From positions 496,001-560,000 of the forward strand of contig NZ_FOBD01000001.1 in assembly GCF_900109515.1 (NCBI RefSeq): a stretch of 64,000 bases of DNA, given 5' to 3'. This DNA is from Paenibacillus sp. OK003. Lineage in GTDB: Bacteria; Bacillota; Bacilli; Paenibacillales; Paenibacillaceae. Of the stretch, positions 18,345 to 26,935 are shown one piece after another (position 1 is the first letter of the stretch; every line of letters starts with the position of its first letter). The notes below the pieces were generated by a model that did no database searches, was not told the origin of the DNA, and saw only the letters and a list, made by a program, of their open reading frames with translations. A program made the position numbers and the translations under genes.

Positions 18345-18707
18345 TTACAGCTCGCATGAAACAGAATTGCCGGAGCTTCCAGCAGCCACTGCGCGGGCAT
18401 CCCGAACACGGACATTGCTGCTGAGTACACCGGAATCACTGCTTAATTTGAAGGAAGGATAGTTGGGCTCCGTGTCCAGCTTCATGTGCTGCTCCAGGTT
18501 TAACTGTTGTTTCGGATCGACATAGAATGGCACCAGATTAGTTTCAATTTGTACATCCAGAGCTTCGGGTTCATCCACGATAAGTATGGCGATAATTCCG
18601 TTACAGCCACAACCTTCCATGTCATAGATTACTTTGAAATAACCGGGCTGATCCTTCAGGCTTTCAGTTAATCGCGCAGCAGCCAAATCTGTAATTTGAA
18701 TATGCAT
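18345..18707 (-). CDS. Iron-sulfur biosynthesis family protein (HesB/YqkB-like)
   Basis: 120 residues with an HesB-like fold: MHIQITDLAAARL start, KVIYDMEGCGCNG cysteine motif, and a long C-terminal tail. The open frame runs back to 18824, but the start at 18707 has AAAGGAGTG ahead and a normal family N-terminus. Related to B. subtilis YqkB, a presumed Fe-S or metal-binding accessory protein; a biochemical role is not established for this subgroup. Confidence 0.87.
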   Translation of the reverse strand: MHIQITDLAAARLTESLKDQPGYFKVIYDMEGCGCNGIIAILIVDEPEALDVQIETNLVPFYVDPKQQLNLEQHMKLDTEPNYPSFKLSSDSGVLSSNVRVRDARAVAAGSSGNSVSCEL

Positions 18708-18835
18708 ATCGCTACACTCCTTTATATGTTGGCATAATTGTAATGGTAAATGGAATAATTCAACTTCTACTGTCATTATACCACTTTGGCAAAAATCAAA
18801 GCATTTATTTTCTTGACTAATCACCAGAAGCCGTA

Positions 18836-19417
18836 ATGATTCTGTTCATCAAGGAAGCGTCATGGAACGTCGTGAAACGATTCGTCTTGCTTGGCAGTGC
18901 TTCCGTTGATGAAGACGGACCTATATTTGGCAAAGTACATCAAAGCTTGAAGGAGCTTGCTCCTGAGTGGACTGTACTACAGCTTTCCTATTTTATGGAG
19001 AACTTTACAGAGGGACCGCATCGGGAGACGATGAAGCAACTCGGGAAAATCTATAGTGCTGCTGGTGACGGTAAAATTGGTTTTGTCAGCGCAGATGATA
19101 TCGCGGCAGTTGCCTTCCATGCTCTGACAGATGTTGTCCCCCATAATACAGCTCATATCATTACAGGGCCGGAGACATTGTCTTATGGTCAAGTTGCGGA
19201 CATCATTAGTCGTTTATTGGATCAGCGTATTGATCATGATTCATTGTCGGATGCAGAACTCAGAAATAGCCTGATTCATGCGGGAATGCCGGAAGATTAC
19301 GCCACGGCTCTGGCTGGACTGGATGTATTCATCCGTGAGGAAGGAAGAGAAGATCAAACGACGGAGACGGTGTTGAAAATCACAGGTGATTATATGTGTA
19401 CGCTTTTGGGGAAATAG
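18836..19417 (+). pseudogene. 5'-truncated NmrA-type NAD(P)-binding protein remnant
   Basis: The 193-residue frame begins mid-domain: VKRFVLLGSASVDEDG normally sits about 90-100 residues into NmrA/SDR-type proteins, and the following EWTVLQLSYFMENF, VSADDIAAVA and ITGPETLSYGQVADIIS match their C-terminal half. The N-terminal Rossmann GxxGxxG strand is missing; upstream is the promoter region of the opposite-strand YqkB-like gene. No good ribosome site precedes the first ATG. Probably a decayed fragment left after rearrangement. Confidence 0.75.
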
Positions 19418-19457
19418 ATGAGAATGAATGTTTGATAAAAGGGAGAGAAGAGAACGG

Positions 19458-20501
19458 ATGATTCAGTTCGAAAATGTATCCAAGCAATACCCTGATGGAA
19501 CCCATGCTCTGCGTCAGGTGAATCTCAACATTAATAAGGGAGAGCTGTTCGTCATGATTGGTCCGAGCGGTTGCGGCAAAACCACAATGCTCAAAATGAT
19601 CAATCGTCTGATCGAGCGGACAGATGGGACCGTACGAATTAATGAACGGCCTATCGATGAATATAACATTCATGAATTGCGGTGGAATATTGGATATGTG
19701 CTGCAACAGATTGCGTTGTTCCCACATATGACGATTGCCGAAAATATTGCGGTTGTTCCTGAACTCCGAAAGTGGAAGTCAGAGCAAATCAAGGAGCGCG
19801 TACATACTTTGCTGGACATGGTCGGACTGAAAGGCACCACATACAGTGATCGCAAGCCTGCTGAGCTATCGGGTGGACAACAACAGAGAATCGGTGTATT
19901 GCGCGCACTCGCTGCCGATCCCGAAATTGTACTGATGGATGAACCGTTCAGTGCACTTGACCCGATGAGCCGTGAAAAATTACAGGACGATATTCTGGAT
20001 ATTCAGCGTCAGATGAAGAAGACGATTGTGTTTGTTACCCATGATATTCAGGAAGCGATGAAGCTGGGTGATCGTATCTGCATTATGAAGGATGGGCAAG
20101 TATTGCAGGTGGGTACCCCGGAAGAACTAATCCAGCAGCCAGTCAATGAATTTGTACGTGACTTTGTCGGCAGTTCTGGTCCGGATAGGAGTTCACAGCC
20201 TGTATCTGGTGGGGGCGACCCGATGTATGAATTAAGAGCGGCCTCCGGCGAACAAGAACGACTGATTTCTATATTTGATCTTGAAGCGATCATGTCACCG
20301 CTCTCACCCGGGCATGTGCCGAAGTCGGCCAAAACGGCTGTTCCCGTATCGATTACGCTGCCGGATTTAGTGAAGATCATGGCTTCTCATGATCATTTAC
20401 TGGTCGAGAAAGACCACCAGATTATTGGCCAGGTCAGTCGAGCCGATCTGATCCGGTACTGGTCCGAGCAGCTGCAGGAACGAGGTGAAGCACATGAGTA
20501 G
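19458..20501 (+). CDS. Compatible-solute ABC transporter ATP-binding protein (OpuCA-like)
   Basis: 347 residues: ABC ATPase (1-235) with [17 protein letters not shown] and [10 protein letters not shown], followed by a C-terminal regulatory region (about 255-340) with one recognisable CBS-like half ([10 protein letters not shown]). It matches the quaternary-amine transporter ATPases (glycine betaine, carnitine, choline). ATG 19458 is chosen over 19428 because GGGAGAG precedes it and homologues start MIQFENVSK. The permease gene starts inside its last codons (8-nt overlap). Confidence 0.9.
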   Translation: MIQFENVSKQYPDGTHALRQVNLNINKGELFVMIGPSGCGKTTMLKMINRLIERTDGTVRINERPIDEYNIHELRWNIGYVLQQIALFPHMTIAENIAVVPELRKWKSEQIKERVHTLLDMVGLKGTTYSDRKPAELSGGQQQRIGVLRALAADPEIVLMDEPFSALDPMSREKLQDDILDIQRQMKKTIVFVTHDIQEAMKLGDRICIMKDGQVLQVGTPEELIQQPVNEFVRDFVGSSGPDRSSQPVSGGGDPMYELRAASGEQERLISIFDLEAIMSPLSPGHVPKSAKTAVPVSITLPDLVKIMASHDHLLVEKDHQIIGQVSRADLIRYWSEQLQERGEAHE

Positions 20502-22008
20502 ATTTACGGAAGTATTCAGCGAGCGGAAAGGACAGTTGTTGTCTGCCCTCCTTGAGCATATTCAAATCTCATTTATCGCGTTGTTCTTTGCCGTTCTGAT
20601 CGCTATTCCGCTTGGCATTTATCTGACACGCAAGCCAAGAGTGGCTGAACCGATAATTGGGGTAACAGCCATATTGCAAACGATCCCGTCTCTGGCTCTA
20701 CTCGGATTGCTCATTCCTTTATTCGGCATCGGTACATTTCCCGCGATTGTTGCGCTTGTAGTGTATGCCCTGCTTCCGGTACTCCGCAACACGTATACGG
20801 GCATATCCGAAGTCGATCCTTCCATGGTCGAGGCAGCGAATGCAATGGGCATGAACAGTCGTCAACGTCTGACCAAAGTGGAGCTGCCACTCGCGATGCC
20901 TGTCATTATGGCAGGCATCCGTACCGCAATGGTTCTGATTGTAGGTACAGCAACACTTGCAGCCCTGATTGGTGCAGGGGGTCTGGGTGAACTTATTTTG
21001 CTTGGTATCGATCGAAATGATACGGCATTGATTATTCTGGGAGCCATCCCAGCCGCATTGCTTGCCATTTTGTTTGATGTGCTGCTCCGCCAGTTCCAAC
21101 GTTTATCGTTCAAGAAAACGCTGGTCACTCTTGGAACACTCGCTCTGGTTGCCATTCTGGTAATCACGATTCCTTGGCTCTCCCGTGGAGGGCAGAAAGA
21201 TCTGGTTATTGCCGGCAAGTTGGGTGCTGAACCGGAGATTCTGATTAATATGTACAAATTGCTGATTGAAAAAGATACCGATCTGAAGGTTGAATTGAAA
21301 CCAGGATTGGGAAAAACCACATTTCTGTTCAATGCACTGAAATCAGGTGATATTGATATTTATCCAGAGTTTACGGGTACCGCCATCTCTGAATTTATGA
21401 AGGAAACCGCAGTTAGCACTGATCGCACAGAAGTGTATGAACAAGCAAGAGACGGGATGTTGAGCCAATTCAATATGGTTCTTCTGAACCCGATGGATTA
21501 CAACAATACGTATACGTTGGCCGTACCTCAGAAGGTTGCCGATCAGTATAATTTGAAGACGATATCCGATCTCAAGTCAGTACAGCAGCAGATCAAGGCA
21601 GGATTCACACTGGAATTCTCTGATCGGGAAGACGGTTATGTTGGAATTAAGAAGAAGTATGGCATCAAATTCCCGAATGTGGCCACAATGGAGCCGAAAC
21701 TGCGTTATGCAGCCGTTCAGCGTGGAGACATCAATTTGCTGGATGCTTACTCCACAGACAGTGAACTGAGACAGTATAAACTCGTTGTGCTGGAGGATGA
21801 TCAGGCATTGTTCCCGCCATATCAGGGGGCGCCGATGCTCCGCAAAGAAACGGCAGACCAATATCCGCAGCTTGTGGAGGTATTGAATCAACTTGCAGGC
21901 CGGATCACGGACGATGAGATGCGTCAAATGAATTACGAAGTGAACGTTAATGGAGCCAGTCCAGAACAAGTGGCAAATGATTATCTGCAAAAAGCAGGGT
22001 TACTATAG
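20494..22008 (+). CDS. Compatible-solute ABC permease fused to substrate-binding protein
   Basis: 504 residues joining two proteins: residues 1-215 form a BPD-type permease (EAA-like loop [21 protein letters not shown]), and about 235-504 an OpuAC-type binding domain ([34 protein letters not shown]). The fused binding domain is held at the outer face next to the channel, as in other OpuC/BusAB-like fusions. With the upstream ATPase this makes a complete two-gene importer for betaine-like osmolytes. ATG 20494 lies behind GAGGTG. Confidence 0.92.
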   Translation: MSRFTEVFSERKGQLLSALLEHIQISFIALFFAVLIAIPLGIYLTRKPRVAEPIIGVTAILQTIPSLALLGLLIPLFGIGTFPAIVALVVYALLPVLRNTYTGISEVDPSMVEAANAMGMNSRQRLTKVELPLAMPVIMAGIRTAMVLIVGTATLAALIGAGGLGELILLGIDRNDTALIILGAIPAALLAILFDVLLRQFQRLSFKKTLVTLGTLALVAILVITIPWLSRGGQKDLVIAGKLGAEPEILINMYKLLIEKDTDLKVELKPGLGKTTFLFNALKSGDIDIYPEFTGTAISEFMKETAVSTDRTEVYEQARDGMLSQFNMVLLNPMDYNNTYTLAVPQKVADQYNLKTISDLKSVQQQIKAGFTLEFSDREDGYVGIKKKYGIKFPNVATMEPKLRYAAVQRGDINLLDAYSTDSELRQYKLVVLEDDQALFPPYQGAPMLRKETADQYPQLVEVLNQLAGRITDDEMRQMNYEVNVNGASPEQVANDYLQKAGLL

Positions 22009-22047
22009 CTTGATATTCACGGTTATACATGAAGAGGAGGAACTACC

Positions 22048-23391
22048 ATGACACAACCTTATGATCTGATCGCGATTGGAACCGGAAGCGCTGCAAGCTC
22101 TGTTATATCCCGCTGCGCCGAAGCCGGATGGAACATTGCCGTGATTGATGAACGAGAGTTTGGTGGAACCTGTGCGTTGCGGGGCTGTGATCCCAAAAAA
22201 GTCCTTGCAGGAGCGGCTGAACTGATCGACTGGAATGAACGAATGAAGGGCAAAGGAGTGGAAGGTAACGCTTCTATTCAGTGGTAGGATCTTATGGCGT
22301 TCAAGCGAACGTTTACGGAGAGTATTCCGAGAGCAAGCGAGGATAAGTTCAAGCAGGCCGGGATGGACACCTTTCATGGCAAGGCTTCTTTCGTCGACGA
22401 AGATCACATTCGTGTAGGGGACGAAGTGCTGCAGGGGAAACATATTCTAATCGCAACAGGTGCGCGTCCGGCGCCACTTCCTATTGATGGGGCAGAGCAT
22501 CTGAGATACAGCGATGATTTTCTTGATCTGGAACAGCTGCCGGATAAATTGGTTCTGGTGGGTGGAGGTTACATTGCTTTTGAATTTGCCCATATTGCGG
22601 CCAGAGCTGGTACGGAAGTTCATATTATTCATCGAGGTGAACAGCCGCTGGAGCAGTTTGATTCACAGCTGGTGGATCTACTGCTGCAAAAATCCGAAGA
22701 GGTAGGCATTCACGTGCACTTGAATGCGGAAGTGAAGGCGATTCGTCAGCAGGGAAACACATATGTGGTCAGTGGAACCCGCAATGGGGCTGATCATCAA
22801 TGGCAATGTGGACTTGTCGTTCACGGAGCAGGGCGTATTCCGAATGTAGAGGGGCTTGAACTGGAGAAGGGAAATGTAAGCTATACGAAAAAAGGCATCT
22901 CCGTTAATGAGTACTTGCAGAGCGAAAGCAATCCAAGAGTCTACGCGGCCGGCGATGTTACCGCAACGGAAGGACTTCCGTTGACTCCGCTCGCAGGCCA
23001 AGAATCACGCGCAGTATCCTTGAATCTGCTTGAAGGCAATCATAACAAACCTAATTATAAAGTAATGCCCTCCATTGTATTTACCGTGCCATCCCTGGGT
23101 TCTGTTGGCCTTGATGTCGAGCAGGCCAAGAAAGAGGGCTATGAGGTGAAGGTAAATGACATGTCGAAATGGTATACTTATAAACGTACGAATGAAAAAT
23201 TTGCCATGGCCAAAGTTGTAGTCGACAAGGCAACAGGACGCATCCTGGGTGCCCATGTATTGGGTGGCAAAACAGAAGAACTGATTAACCTGTTCGCTAT
23301 GGCAATTCAGTTCGATTTGACAACCGATCAGCTAAACACCATGAATTTTGCATATCCTACAGCCGCATCGGATATAGGCTCTTTATTTTAA
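22048..23391 (+). pseudogene. FAD/NAD disulfide oxidoreductase interrupted by an amber codon
   Basis: A pyridine-nucleotide disulfide reductase (glutathione/mercuric reductase-like) that would be 447 residues but for TAG at 22285-22287. The first part has the FAD dinucleotide fold (IAIGTGSAASSV) and redox cysteines in GGTCALRGCDPKK. After the stop, the same frame continues with FKRTFTESIP, ATGARP, the NAD-binding LVGGGYIAFEFAHIAARAG, AAGDVTAT and the dimer domain ending at 23391. A likely ancestral TCG (Ser) would give the family pattern W-S-D-L-M. Strong AGAGGAGG precedes ATG 22048. Either a recent nonsense mutation or a sequence error. Confidence 0.85.
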
Positions 23392-23420
23392 TGTGATGGT
23401 GTGGAAGGAAGGGAAGAATC

Positions 23421-24029
23421 ATGTCAGTTCATTTTCATCGGATTCATGAAGCCGAGTGGACAACCGAACCGGTTCAGGCGCGAACGGAAGGTGACCGTCT
23501 AATTGTGGAGGCACAGGAGGGCAGTGACTTCTGGGAGAAGACCTTCTATGGTTTCTGTCATCAGAATGGACATGCCATGCTTGCTCCATGGGATGGAACC
23601 AAGGCAATCGAAGTATCATTTGATCTGAGTTCATTCACGGAATTATATGATCAGGCAGGGTTAATGCTCTGGTATGGACAGGATCAATGGATCAAGGCGG
23701 GGGTTGAAGTAAATGACGGCGTGGCTCATGTAGGGGCGGTCGTAACGGATCGGTTTTCCGATTGGTCGCTTTCACCTGTACCGGAGTGGGGTGGACGCAT
23801 CGTTACCATTCGGGCTTCATACCACGACGAAGCCGTAGTTATTCGTGCCCGCACGGATGAGCATCCTTGGCGTACCATTCGGGTCGCGAGGTTTGCCTAT
23901 CCGACGAACAAGCAGGCAGGACCGTTTCTCTGTTCTCCGAAGCGTGCCGGGTTCGAGGTTGCGTTTACCAAATGGAAATTGACTGAACCGGATCAGGATC
24001 TGCACACAGACCCTCCCATTGCCGATTAA
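23421..24029 (+). CDS. DUF1349 domain-containing protein
   Basis: 202 residues of a concanavalin-A-like beta sandwich (DUF1349): DFWEKTFYGF, DQAGLMLWYGQDQWIKAGVE, SDWSLSPVP and GPFLCSPKRAGFEVAFTKWKL are the characteristic blocks. No signal peptide, so it is cytosolic. Role unknown; members are thought to bind carbohydrate-like ligands. Lies 29 bases after the broken flavoprotein and ends at a long terminator. Confidence 0.88.
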   Translation: MSVHFHRIHEAEWTTEPVQARTEGDRLIVEAQEGSDFWEKTFYGFCHQNGHAMLAPWDGTKAIEVSFDLSSFTELYDQAGLMLWYGQDQWIKAGVEVNDGVAHVGAVVTDRFSDWSLSPVPEWGGRIVTIRASYHDEAVVIRARTDEHPWRTIRVARFAYPTNKQAGPFLCSPKRAGFEVAFTKWKLTEPDQDLHTDPPIAD

Positions 24030-24065
24030 GATGGGTTTGGTTGGAAAATGTGACGCAATTGCAAC

Positions 24066-24116
24066 AAACGAAAACAAGCAAGTCTTCCTTGGTGGAGGAC
24101 TTGCTTGTTTTCGTTT
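24066..24116. terminator. Long bidirectional terminator
   Basis: A 23-bp stem (AAACGAAAACAAGCAAGTC, TTCC, then GGAGGACTTGCTTG and TTTTCGTTT) with a 5-nt loop. The A and T ends make it symmetric, so it can serve the DUF1349 gene and possibly the converging SET gene. Confidence 0.85.
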
Positions 24117-24234
24117 CCATTAGGCAGCGCCATAGGTTAATTTATCAAGCCTACAACGGATTATGTTGGGGTTTATTTAAGTTTTTTTTCACATGATGCT
24201 GCACTGCTGCTGTAGCTTATTATCGAAGTCTTGT

Positions 24235-24708
24235 TTATTTGTTTGAATCCGTGTTCTGGGAGCCAGACTCGATGTCATCAGCATCCTCTTCACCATCACT
24301 TGTTTCGTTCAGCTCACGCATACGTTCCTCGTAATCATCCAGAAACCATAATGGGTCCATGTTATCTTCCTCGCCATTATAATTGATCAATACTTCTTCA
24401 CCGGCTTTGATATCTTTATAGGCATAGAAGTCAAAGGTGTGGTTTTCGAAGTTGATGTCATAAGTGGCATTAGGCTCGTAAGAATGATTGATCAAACTGC
24501 CGTAGCCCAGCAGGATAGCCGTATGATTGGCTCCGTATTCGAATACGTAATCTTCGATAATTGTTTTCTCAACATGTTCGTGGTCTTCATTGGGATAAGG
24601 GACAACCGGAGCCTGATGGATCAGCTGGCCTTTCGGAATGTCTACGGTCGCAAATACGCCGCGGTTAAATTCACCATTACTCAATTTGGATTGTTTCACT
24701 TCAATCAT
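24235..24708 (-). CDS. SET domain-containing protein
   Basis: 157 residues consisting of a SET fold: GEFNRGVFATVDIPKGQLIH at the start, GYGSLINHSYEPNA (SAM and lysine channel, NHS motif) in the middle, IKAGEEVLINYNG at the end, then an acidic tail rich in E and D. ATG 24708 has AGGTG ahead; the GTG at 24717 is within that site. SET proteins are lysine methyltransferases; the bacterial target is not known. Monocistronic. Confidence 0.88.
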   Translation of the reverse strand: MIEVKQSKLSNGEFNRGVFATVDIPKGQLIHQAPVVPYPNEDHEHVEKTIIEDYVFEYGANHTAILLGYGSLINHSYEPNATYDINFENHTFDFYAYKDIKAGEEVLINYNGEEDNMDPLWFLDDYEERMRELNETSDGEEDADDIESGSQNTDSNK

Positions 24709-24885
24709 GATTTTCACCTGATGCTCTCCAAGAGAGCTCCATTCTTATAGTAGTAAGTCGTTTAAGCAAAAATTTTAACTCATCCATACCTATAAGGCAA
24801 ATGTCATTGATATCAGTTTGACTGGATCAGGGGTCATAACGAAGGACATTTCATCGAAAGATGGTGGTAAATTTACAATATGGCG

Positions 24886-24915
24886 TTGAGTTGTGCATGA
24901 TATAACGCTTATAAT
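24886..24915 (+). promoter_or_regulatory. Sigma-A-type promoter of ABC-F gene
   Basis: TTGAGT (24886-24891), 18-base spacer, TATAAT (24910-24915), about 38 bases ahead of the ABC-F start codon. Confidence 0.6.
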
Positions 24916-24953
24916 ATACAAAGAATTAAGTCTATATAGAAAAGGTGTCATGA

Positions 24954-26510
24954 ATGAGCATATTAAATGTCGAAAAATTAAGTCACGGTTTTGGTGACCG
25001 TGCTATCTTTAACAACGTTTCTTTCCGCCTCCTGAAAGGCGAACATATTGGTCTGATCGGGGCCAATGGTGAGGGTAAATCCACCTTCATGAACATTATT
25101 ACGGGTAAACTCCAGCCCGATGAAGGTAAAGTGGAGTGGTCCAAACGCATGCGTGTCGGATATTTGGATCAGCACGCTGTGCTCAGCAAAGGACAATCCA
25201 TTCGTGATGTCCTTCGTGGTGCGTTCCAGTATTTGTTCGACATGGAACAAGAAATGAATGATATGTATGGCAAGATGGGCGATGTAACTCCGGAGGAATT
25301 GGAACAACTGCTGGAGGATGTAGGTACGATTCAGGATACGCTGACTAACCAAGATTTCTACATGATCGATGCCAAAGTCGACGAGACAGCACGTGGTCTG
25401 GGTCTGACCGATATTGGTCTGGATAAGGACGTAAACGATCTTAGTGGTGGACAACGTACGAAGGTACTTCTCGCCAAGCTGCTGCTTGAAAAACCGGATA
25501 TTTTGCTCCTGGATGAGCCTACGAACTATTTGGATGAATTGCATATCGAATGGCTGAAACGCTATTTGCAGGAATATGAGAATGCCTTTATTTTGATCTC
25601 GCATGATATCCCGTTCCTGAACAGTGTAATTAACTTGATCTATCACATGGAAAATCAGGATCTCACCCGTTATGTGGGCGATTATAGTCATTTCCAGGAA
25701 GTCCATGAGATGAAAAAACAGCAACTGGAGTCGGCGTATAAGCGTCAACAACAGGAAATTGCTGATCTCAAGGATTTTGTGGCCCGTAATAAGGCAAGTG
25801 TGGCTACACGCAACATGGCGATGTCCAGACAGAAGAAATTGGACAAGATGGATGTCATCGAAATCGCCAAGGAAAAACCGAAACCACAGTTTAACTTCCG
25901 TGATGCAAGAACGTCCGGCAAGCTCATTTTCGAAACAAAAGGCCTTGTCATTGGTTACAATGAGCCGTTATCGAGACCACTGGACCTGCGCATGGAGCGT
26001 GGTCAGAAGATCGCTCTCGTTGGTGCGAATGGTATCGGTAAAACAACCCTGATGCGCAGCATTCTGGGCGAGATTCCAGCTTTGGAAGGTACCGTTCAGC
26101 GCGGTGAACATCTGGAGATTGGATATTTCCAACAAGAGATGAAGGATGCGAACTACAATACCTGTATCGAAGAGATCTGGCAGGAGTTCCCTTCCTATAC
26201 CCAATTTGAAGTGCGTGCTGCACTCGCAAAATGCGGACTGACGACCAAGCATATTGAGAGCAAGGTCGCGGTACTGAGCGGTGGCGAGAAAGCCAAAGTG
26301 CGTCTTTGCAAACTGATCAATAACGAAACAAACCTGCTCGTACTCGATGAGCCGACGAACCATCTGGACGTTGATGCGAAGGAAGAGTTGAAACGTGCAC
26401 TCAAAGCCTACAAAGGCAGCATTCTGCTGATCTCTCACGAACCTGAATTCTATCGTGATGTGGTTACAGAGACATGGAATTGTGAGTCGTGGACAACGAA
26501 GGTATTTTAA
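24954..26510 (+). CDS. ABC-F family ATPase (YkpA/YbiT-like)
   Basis: 518 residues: two ABC ATPase domains in one chain without membrane helices. Walker A motifs are GANGEGKS (about 36-44) and GANGIGKT (about 360), signatures LSGGQRTK and LSGGEKAK, Walker B LLLDEPTNYLD and LVLDEPTNHLD. Between them is a charged helical P-site linker. ABC-F proteins bind the ribosomal E site and tune elongation or protect against antibiotics; the YbiT/YkpA branch is usually housekeeping. A clean promoter precedes it and there is no leader ORF of the resistance-type ABC-F genes. Confidence 0.93.
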   Translation: MSILNVEKLSHGFGDRAIFNNVSFRLLKGEHIGLIGANGEGKSTFMNIITGKLQPDEGKVEWSKRMRVGYLDQHAVLSKGQSIRDVLRGAFQYLFDMEQEMNDMYGKMGDVTPEELEQLLEDVGTIQDTLTNQDFYMIDAKVDETARGLGLTDIGLDKDVNDLSGGQRTKVLLAKLLLEKPDILLLDEPTNYLDELHIEWLKRYLQEYENAFILISHDIPFLNSVINLIYHMENQDLTRYVGDYSHFQEVHEMKKQQLESAYKRQQQEIADLKDFVARNKASVATRNMAMSRQKKLDKMDVIEIAKEKPKPQFNFRDARTSGKLIFETKGLVIGYNEPLSRPLDLRMERGQKIALVGANGIGKTTLMRSILGEIPALEGTVQRGEHLEIGYFQQEMKDANYNTCIEEIWQEFPSYTQFEVRAALAKCGLTTKHIESKVAVLSGGEKAKVRLCKLINNETNLLVLDEPTNHLDVDAKEELKRALKAYKGSILLISHEPEFYRDVVTETWNCESWTTKVF

Positions 26511-26556
26511 GATAATACAATACGAGCGAGCTTGCATAAGCTCGGAGGGTGAGAAG

Positions 26557-26602
26557 AGGCGCGAATTTTGCTTGCAAAACAGGCAGAACTCGCGCCTTTT
26601 TT
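26557..26602 (+). terminator. Intrinsic terminator after ABC-F gene
   Basis: AGGCGCGA pairs with TCGCGCCT, with an inner TTGCTTGCAAAACAGG region, followed by six T residues. Confidence 0.8.
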
Positions 26603-26674
26603 GCGTGGTTTTAACGAAAAATGTTTGAGCCCAATTCACAGTTGACAGCTTGAATAAGGCAATAATATAATCCA

Positions 26675-26688
26675 AGAAAGCGATTACA
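26675..26688. promoter_or_regulatory. Near-cre site upstream of GH43/SLH gene
   Basis: AGAAAGCGATTACA matches the CcpA cre consensus TGWAANCGNTNWCA at 13 of 14 positions. A third LacI-like palindrome, GAAACCTGTTTC, lies at about 26700-26711. Confidence 0.5.
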
Positions 26689-26793
26689 TTTATATATTAG
26701 AAACCTGTTTCACTGCATAGGGGCAAGAAAGACACGGTATTCCGTATGGGTATCATTGCACTTAGAAGGGAAGACAGGTCTTTTTTCGCACTA

Positions 26794-26813
26794 TAATGAA
26801 ACCGGTTTCATTA
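26794..26813. promoter_or_regulatory. Perfect 20-bp palindrome with full cre match
   Basis: TAATGAAACCGGTTTCATTA is a perfect palindrome whose core TGAAACCGGTTTCA matches the cre consensus at all 14 positions. It is 122 bases ahead of the GH43/SLH start, in the 425-base gap 26511-26935. A CcpA or sugar-specific LacI-family repressor could bind; otherwise this gap holds only the terminator, the other two palindromes and an unexplained AGGAGGTGG at 26818. Confidence 0.65.
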
Positions 26814-26935
26814 AAATGAGGAGGTGGACCACGCTTTGTACTGACCGCTGGCTGCTGAGAAGGGTAGGCTGAATAACAACACCGCGCGTTCAAGAACCAT
26901 GCTTTCATCTTTCACCCCAAAGGAGAGAATGAACA

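Noticed and set aside
22285-22287. Programmed amber readthrough or pyrrolysine in the oxidoreductase
   Set aside because: No stem-loop or pyrrolysine genes seen; a simple nonsense change explains it better.
24978-25751. 257-codon minus-strand frame inside the ABC-F gene
   Set aside because: Antisense to intact Walker and signature motifs; no start signals.
26815-26935. Tiny ORFs (18 and 14 codons) and an AGGAGGTGG site in the GH43 leader
   Set aside because: No start codon lies at a proper distance from the site and the peptides show no coding pattern.
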